NCBI GenBank assembly: GCA_913773715.1
Contig: CAJYHD010000539.1
Span: 1-6,685, forward strand
Reading direction: 5' to 3'
Source: an uncultured Sphingobium sp.
GTDB lineage: Bacteria > Pseudomonadota > Alphaproteobacteria > Sphingomonadales > Sphingomonadaceae
DNA: 6,685 nt
The notes below the pieces were generated by a model. That model ran no database searches, had not been told where the DNA came from, and saw only the letters and a program-made list of their open reading frames with translations. Position numbers and translations under genes: made by a program. This document shows, in pieces, positions 1-6,685 of this stretch. Numbering within the stretch: position 1 is the stretch's first letter; the number at the start of each line of letters is the position of its first letter.

Positions 1-116
1 ACAACCGGCTGGATGACGGCCGGCCCAACCCTGACACCATCCATCATGGCATGAAGGTACGATCGGGCGTGAAGCACATCATCACCAAATGGTTTCGCGA
101 GCGACCCTGGGAATGA
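1..116 (+). CDS. 2OG-Fe(II) oxygenase, prolyl 4-hydroxylase-like (3' end only)
   Basis: This is the last 37 codons of a gene entering from the left. It is read in the frame starting at base 3 and ends at a TGA at 114-116. The fragment contains H-H-G at fragment residues 14-16, and a lysine at residue 24, exactly ten residues after the first His, followed by I-I-T-K-W-F-R-E-R-P-W at the C terminus. In the P4Hc family the distal iron-binding His and the 2-oxoglutarate-binding Lys have this H-x9-K spacing, and a K-W-x-R-E/D tail closes the domain. The likely role is 2-oxoglutarate-dependent hydroxylation of a protein or small-molecule substrate, but the substrate cannot be told from this piece. 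The upstream H-x-D motif lies outside the window. It converges on the efflux operon and shows no evident functional link to it. Confidence 0.75.
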   Translation, partial: NRLDDGRPNPDTIHHGMKVRSGVKHIITKWFRERPWE

Positions 117-121
117 CGATA

Positions 122-157
122 GAGAAGGCCGCATCCGCGATGGAACGCGGCCTTCTC
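122..157. terminator. Hairpin between convergent genes, probable bidirectional terminator
   Basis: A perfect 11-bp inverted repeat, GAGAAGGCCGC at 122-132 and GCGGCCTTCTC at 147-157, encloses a 14-nt loop. It sits 5 bp after the plus-strand oxygenase stop (114-116) and 4 bp after the minus-strand channel-gene stop (162-164), so it could end transcription from both sides. The T-tracts are short: ATTT at 160-163 on the plus strand, and only scattered Ts on the minus strand. The structure is clear, but termination efficiency is uncertain. Confidence 0.7.
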
Positions 158-161
158 GGAT

Positions 162-1574
162 TTACTTCAAACCACCGCCCATGGCGCGATAGATTTCGAC
201 CATGTTGCTCGCCTGCGTCAGCCGGGTCGTCACGAGGCTCTGCTCCGCGCTGTAGAGCGCTCGCTGGGAGTCCAGCGTGGTGAGGAAGGGATCGACTCCC
301 GCCCTGAACCGCGCTTCCGACAGACGATAGGTGGCACGCGCCGCATCCCGCTGCGACGTTTGCGCCTCCAACTGGCGGCCCATGGTGCCACGACGAGCCA
401 GTGCGTCGGCGACTTCGCGGAAGCCGGTCTGCACGCTCTTCTCGTAAGTGGCCACCATCGCGTCGTACGTGGCACGCGCATAGCGCAGATTGCCCTTGTT
501 CCGCCCGAAGTCGAAGATCGGTAAGGTCGCGCTGGGCGCCACGGACCAGAGTTCGCTGCCACTCTTGAACAAGTTGGACAGGCCGAGACTGACGGTGCCT
601 AGCGCCGCCGTCAGCGAGATATTCGGGAAAAAGGCAGCGCGCGCAGCACCGATGTTTGCATTGGCGGCGAGCAGATCATGCTCGGCCGAAGCGATATCGG
701 GACGGCGAAGCAGCACTTCCGACGAAATATTCGCGGGCAGATTTTCGAGCGTTGCGCTGCTGGCTGGGAAAGCCTCGGGCAAGTCTGACGCAGGCACGGT
801 GGTACCAGCAAGCAAATTTAGCGCATTTTGGTCCTGCGCCACCAGCGTCGTTGCCGCCTCGATGTCGGACCGCGCCTGATCGTAGCTGGTCTGTGCCTGC
901 CGGACTTCCAGTTCCGACGCGATGCCCTTTGTAAAGCGCGCACGGGTCAGTTCCAGCGTCGTGCCGAACGTCTTTTCCAGATCGCGGGCGATGCGCAGCC
1001 TTTCCTGATCCGCGGCCATATTCAGCCAGGCGTTCGCCGTTTCCGCGATCAGCGCCGTTTGCGCTGCGTTGCGCGTTTCGACGCTTGCGAAATATTGCTC
1101 CTGCGCCGCACGTGTCAGATTGCGAATGCGGCCAAACAGATCGATCTCCCAGGCGGAAATTCCTACCTGCGCCTGATAGACGTCCGTCCGAAGCTTTTGC
1201 GCCTGACCAAATTGCACCAGCGGTTGCTCGGAATAGGTCGCCGTACCGGTCGCGCCAATCGAGGGTAACAAATCGGCCCGCTGCACGCGATATTGCGACC
1301 GCGCCTGCTCGACATTGGCAACCGCGATCCGCAGGTCGCGATTGTTGGCAAGCGCCGTTTCGATGATGCGAGCAAGACGAGGTTCGGTGAAGAAATCCCG
1401 CCAGGCGGTGTCCGCCGGGACGATCGCCTGCTCGTCCACGCCCGTGGCATAAGACGGGCCGGCGGGAGTTGCGGCAGGCACGGGCAGTTCCGGTCGCACA
1501 TATTTCGGCGCCAAATCGCAGGCGGCAAGCGCGAGCGACAGACTGACGGCGCAAAGGGCTTTCATCGTACGCAT
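162..1574 (-). CDS. Outer-membrane efflux channel lipoprotein, NodT/OprM family
   Basis: This is the outer-membrane channel of the efflux complex. A trimer forms a beta-barrel and a long periplasmic alpha-helical tunnel through which the pump exports substrates. The product is 470 aa from the ATG at 1574, a normal OprM/NodT length. A type II signal peptide ends in the lipobox L-A-A-C with the lipidated Cys at residue 19, followed by D-L-A-P-K-Y-V-R-P, a typical NodT start. Two TolC-type outer membrane efflux repeats follow, roughly residues 60-255 and 285-465. Family signatures include W-E-I-D-L-F-G-R near 142, R-R-P-D-I near 290, A-A-F-F-P-N-I-S near 313 and F-R-A-G-V-D near 423. The frame is also open from a TTG at 1583 (473 aa), but AGGAGG at 1585-1590 lies 1 nt from that TTG and 10 nt from the ATG, so I chose the ATG. 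It is the last gene of the operon, 5 bp after the pump stop. The Asp directly after the lipidated Cys is notable. Confidence 0.95.
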   Translation of the reverse strand: MRTMKALCAVSLSLALAACDLAPKYVRPELPVPAATPAGPSYATGVDEQAIVPADTAWRDFFTEPRLARIIETALANNRDLRIAVANVEQARSQYRVQRADLLPSIGATGTATYSEQPLVQFGQAQKLRTDVYQAQVGISAWEIDLFGRIRNLTRAAQEQYFASVETRNAAQTALIAETANAWLNMAADQERLRIARDLEKTFGTTLELTRARFTKGIASELEVRQAQTSYDQARSDIEAATTLVAQDQNALNLLAGTTVPASDLPEAFPASSATLENLPANISSEVLLRRPDIASAEHDLLAANANIGAARAAFFPNISLTAALGTVSLGLSNLFKSGSELWSVAPSATLPIFDFGRNKGNLRYARATYDAMVATYEKSVQTGFREVADALARRGTMGRQLEAQTSQRDAARATYRLSEARFRAGVDPFLTTLDSQRALYSAEQSLVTTRLTQASNMVEIYRAMGGGLK

Positions 1575-1579
1575 TTTTC

Positions 1580-4765
<3,186 letters not shown>

Positions 4766-4768
4766 GGC

Positions 4769-5926
4769 TTACTTCGCTCCGCCTTGGGGAGCGTCCTGCA
4801 CGGTGACCTGCTGTGGTTTGCCCGGACGCACGACGGTGCCAGGCCGCAGATTGAGCAGCCCTTCGACGATCAACTTGTCACCGGATTTAAGCCCCTTGGT
4901 CACGATCCACTTGTCGCCGACAGCGCGATCGACCTCGACTTCCCGCATTTCGACCTTGTTATCCTTGCCAACGACCATGGCCGTCGCGCGGCCACGCGGA
5001 TCGCGGCTGATACCCTGTTGCGGCGCTAGGATAGCGCTACCGACTTTGCCTTCGACAAGTTTGGCGCGGACATACATGCCCGGCAGCAGCAGCCCGTCAG
5101 GATTGGGGAACGTCGCGCGCAAAATGACCGCGCCCGATGTCGGATCGACATTGATGTCGGCGAATTGGAGTCGCCCTTCGATCGGATAGGTGGTGCCGTT
5201 GGGCAGCATCAACTGGATGCGCGCGCCGTCCGCCTCGCTGACCCCACCACTCTTCATCGATTGGCGAAGATCGATGATCTGGGCTGCCGATTGCGTGACA
5301 TCGACATAGACAGTGTTCGTGCTTTGAATGGTGGCAAGAGCGTCTGCTTGCCCGGTCTGGACGAGCGCGCCCGGCGTGAACAGTGAGCGACCGATCCGGC
5401 CCGAAATCGGCGCTCGTATGCGGGTGAAAGCCTGATTGACCTGCGCAGCTTGCAACGCACCGCGCTGCGCGGCAGCACTCGCACGCGCCTGCTGAGCGGC
5501 TGCTTCCGCATCATCATATTCCTGACGGCTGACGGCGTTTATGCCGACCAGATCCTTGTAACGCTGCGCCTGAAGCCCTGTCGACCGGATCGCAGCGGTG
5601 GCATTTGCCAGCTGCCCCTGAGCTTGCGCTACCGCGGCGCGATAAGGTGCGTCTTCAATCTCATACAACACCTGCCCCGCGCGGACATAGCTGCCTTCCG
5701 TAAACAAACGGCGGCGAATGACGCCGCTGATCTGCGGGCGCACCTCGGCAGTCTCCAGCGCGGAAATACGGCCGGGGAGTTCATTGAGGAGCGGCGCGGA
5801 TTCGGTTTGGAGCGTCACGACACCGACGGCGGGCGGCGGTGGCGCGGGAGGTGCCTCCTTGCCGCATGCACTGAGTGCCAAAGCGGACGCGCAGGCCAAC
5901 AGGCCGATCAAATTCCCCTTGTGCAT
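4769..5926 (-). CDS. RND efflux periplasmic adaptor (membrane fusion) lipoprotein, AcrA/MexA-like
   Basis: This adaptor joins the inner-membrane pump to the outer-membrane channel. At 385 aa it is typical for AcrA/MexA. A lipoprotein signal peptide ends in L-S-A-C with the acylated Cys at residue 21. A Pro-rich linker (26-32) leads into the membrane-proximal strand. The first lipoyl half (about 58-92, including R-P-Q-I-S-G-V-I) and the second (about 168-192, R-I-R-A-P-I-S-G-R-I-G-R) flank an Ala/Gln-rich alpha-helical hairpin (about 95-165) that should contact the channel tip. A beta-barrel domain (about 205-295, including L-L-P-G-M-Y-V-R) and a membrane-proximal domain (about 298-373) follow. 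The start ATG at 5926 is supported by AGGTGG at 5934-5939, 7 nt upstream. It is the first gene of the operon and lies directly next to the operator region, so it should be the point where the repressor acts. No damage is visible. Confidence 0.97.
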   Translation of the reverse strand: MHKGNLIGLLACASALALSACGKEAPPAPPPPAVGVVTLQTESAPLLNELPGRISALETAEVRPQISGVIRRRLFTEGSYVRAGQVLYEIEDAPYRAAVAQAQGQLANATAAIRSTGLQAQRYKDLVGINAVSRQEYDDAEAAAQQARASAAAQRGALQAAQVNQAFTRIRAPISGRIGRSLFTPGALVQTGQADALATIQSTNTVYVDVTQSAAQIIDLRQSMKSGGVSEADGARIQLMLPNGTTYPIEGRLQFADINVDPTSGAVILRATFPNPDGLLLPGMYVRAKLVEGKVGSAILAPQQGISRDPRGRATAMVVGKDNKVEMREVEVDRAVGDKWIVTKGLKSGDKLIVEGLLNLRPGTVVRPGKPQQVTVQDAPQGGAK

Positions 5927-5933
5927 ATGAAAC

Positions 5934-5939
5934 CCACCT
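5934..5939 (-). promoter_or_regulatory. Ribosome binding site of the adaptor gene
   Basis: The minus strand reads AGGTGG, 7 nt before the ATG at 5926. It is a near-consensus Shine-Dalgarno sequence at good spacing and fixes the start of the first operon gene. Confidence 0.75.
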
Positions 5940-5946
5940 GTCGCTG

Positions 5947-5974
5947 CTTATATATTGATGGAATGAACGATCAT
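5947..5974 (-). promoter_or_regulatory. Candidate promoter of the efflux operon
   Basis: On the minus strand an AT-rich block gives overlapping -10 candidates, TATATA (5954-5949) and TATAAG (5952-5947). The best -35 for TATAAG is ATGATC (5974-5969), with a 16-nt spacer and only three of six consensus matches. A start site near 5940 would leave a very short leader that begins close to the ribosome binding site. The inverted repeat at 5960-5977 covers the -35, which fits repression by blocking RNA polymerase. The assignment is by eye and the -35 is weak. Confidence 0.45.
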
Positions 5975-5977
5975 TCC
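5960..5977. promoter_or_regulatory. Inverted repeat, likely operator of the divergent TetR-type repressor
   Basis: The sequence GGAATGAACGATCATTCC has 7-bp perfect arms, GGAATGA and TCATTCC, around the 4-nt centre ACGA. Eight of its nine base pairs are symmetric. Its length and symmetry fit a site for a TetR-family dimer. It lies between the divergent adaptor and repressor genes, next to the AT-rich -10 block of the operon. Binding here could repress the pump operon and also the repressor gene itself. The protein-site pairing is inferred from position. Confidence 0.7.
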
Positions 5978-6003
5978 GCTTGTGGCGCACCTAAGAAGCT
6001 GCC

Positions 6004-6013
6004 AAAACGTTTT
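6004..6013. repeat. Short perfect palindrome AAAACGTTTT
   Basis: This 10-bp perfect palindrome lies in the leader of the repressor gene, 30 bp before its ATG and 26 bp from the main inverted repeat. It differs in sequence from that operator, so it is not a second copy. It could be a site for another regulator, or it could be chance in an AT-rich stretch. Confidence 0.35.
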
Positions 6014-6031
6014 CAAGAGAGAAAAGATGCC

Positions 6032-6037
6032 AAAGGG
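6032..6037 (+). promoter_or_regulatory. Ribosome binding site of the repressor gene
   Basis: AAAGGG lies 6 nt before the ATG at 6044. It is what favours this start over the upstream in-frame ATG at 5963, which lacks a comparable site. Confidence 0.6.
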
Positions 6038-6043
6038 ATAAAA

Positions 6044-6631
6044 ATGGTTGCAGTGCAGCAAGAAACGCGGAGCCGAGAGCGGATATTGGCTACTGCAAGG
6101 GACCTGTTCGCCACCGCTGGTTTCCATCAGACATCCATGGCTCATCTCGCATCGGCAGCCAACGTGTCAGTCGGTCTCATCTATCGCTCCTTCAAGGGTA
6201 AGGAGGAGATTATACAAGCCATCGTTGACGCTGATATGACGGAGTTTCTGCGGGACTTGAACGACATAAGGCGTCGGTGTGAGACCGGCGTGATATCGGT
6301 CGAGGACGCATTCAACGAACTGTTCGATAGCCGTCACGAGAAGAAGGATGAAGCGCTTTCCTTTGAGATATTGGCGGAGGGATTTCGCAACGAAAAAGTG
6401 CGCGACGTTATCGAGCAAAGCTGTGGTGACATGCGGCAATTATTTCGTGGTTTTGCTCGGGCGGCCAATCCGAAGCTGTCGGACGAGGGCTTGGACAGCG
6501 CCGAAGAATTCATGCTCGCGACGTTGTTCGGTCTGAACCATTCCAGCTTGTCACGTCCCAAACTCGACCGCGAAATAGCCAAGCGTAAAGCTGCGGCCAT
6601 GATGATCATCGCGCTGCGAGGGATGGAATAG
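6044..6631 (+). CDS. TetR/AcrR-family transcriptional repressor, likely regulator of the efflux operon
   Basis: This is a one-domain ligand-responsive DNA-binding repressor of 195 aa, a usual TetR length. The N-terminal helix-turn-helix covers about residues 10-58: R-E-R-I-L-A-T-A-R-D-L-F, then T-S-M-A-H-L-A-S-A-A-N-V-S-V-G, then the recognition helix and the G-L-I-Y-R-S-F-K-G-K-E-E-I signature at 44-56. The rest (about 60-195) is all-helical and variable, as expected for the ligand-binding and dimer domain; its ligand cannot be predicted. The ATG at 6044 follows AAAGGG (6032-6037) at 6-nt spacing. The same frame is open upstream, with another ATG at 5963, but that one lies inside the inverted repeat and has no visible ribosome binding site. 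Divergent orientation to the adaptor gene across 117 bp strongly suggests it controls that operon and itself. It is intact to the TAG at 6629-6631. Confidence 0.93.
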   Translation: MVAVQQETRSRERILATARDLFATAGFHQTSMAHLASAANVSVGLIYRSFKGKEEIIQAIVDADMTEFLRDLNDIRRRCETGVISVEDAFNELFDSRHEKKDEALSFEILAEGFRNEKVRDVIEQSCGDMRQLFRGFARAANPKLSDEGLDSAEEFMLATLFGLNHSSLSRPKLDREIAKRKAAAMMIIALRGME

Positions 6632-6685
6632 GCAACCGCCGACATGCAGGCTTTGGCGGGCGCAAGAAATCCTTAGCCTCATCGC

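Noticed and set aside
5978..6008. Plus-strand -10 element for the repressor gene
   Set aside because: Sequences at suitable spacing from TTGATG (5955-5960) or TTGTGG (5980-5985) are poor matches to TATAAT, so no promoter is annotated in this direction.
5450..6043. Upstream in-frame extension of the repressor to a 393-aa protein
   Set aside because: Most of the added part is antisense to the adaptor gene and resembles nothing. A good ribosome binding site supports the start at 6044, giving normal TetR length.
6636..6659. Possible hairpin after the repressor gene (CCGCCGA with TTGGCGG)
   Set aside because: The stem is only 7 pairs including one G-U, the loop is 10 nt, and no T-run follows, so a terminator call is not justified. 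Nothing else is visible in 6632-6685.

Overview
The window carries a complete tripartite RND multidrug efflux locus from a Gram-negative bacterium. Three tightly packed genes on the minus strand encode, in order of transcription, a periplasmic adaptor lipoprotein (4769-5926), an AcrB/MexB-type HAE1 inner-membrane pump (1580-4765) and a NodT/OprM-type outer-membrane channel lipoprotein (162-1574). A TetR/AcrR-type repressor gene (6044-6631) is divergently transcribed on the plus strand. The moderately high GC content and the protein character, for example the C-D-L-A-P-K-Y-V-R-P start of the mature channel protein, fit an alphaproteobacterium, probably a sphingomonad. That placement is inference and cannot be proven from this window.

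Layout from left to right: the 3' end of a plus-strand prolyl-4-hydroxylase-like 2-oxoglutarate/Fe(II) oxygenase gene (1-116); an 11-bp perfect hairpin between the two convergent genes, probably a shared terminator (122-157); the channel gene; the pump gene; the adaptor gene; a 117-bp divergent regulatory region (5927-6043) holding an 18-bp inverted repeat and a plausible minus-strand promoter; the repressor gene; and 54 bp of unassigned sequence at the right end. No stretch longer than 300 bases lacks a gene.

The genes should work as one unit. The pump uses the proton gradient to take amphiphilic compounds from the periplasm and inner-membrane outer leaflet. The adaptor bridges the pump to the channel, which opens to the outside. 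The repressor most likely binds the inverted repeat next to the adaptor promoter and releases it when a ligand is present. Gene order and divergent regulator match known systems such as ttgR-ttgABC and smeT-smeDEF. All key pump residues are intact.

I found no sign of a new type of system, mobile element, CRISPR array or RNA gene. The points worth a second look are small: the operator architecture, start-codon choices, and an Asp at position +2 of the outer-membrane lipoprotein.
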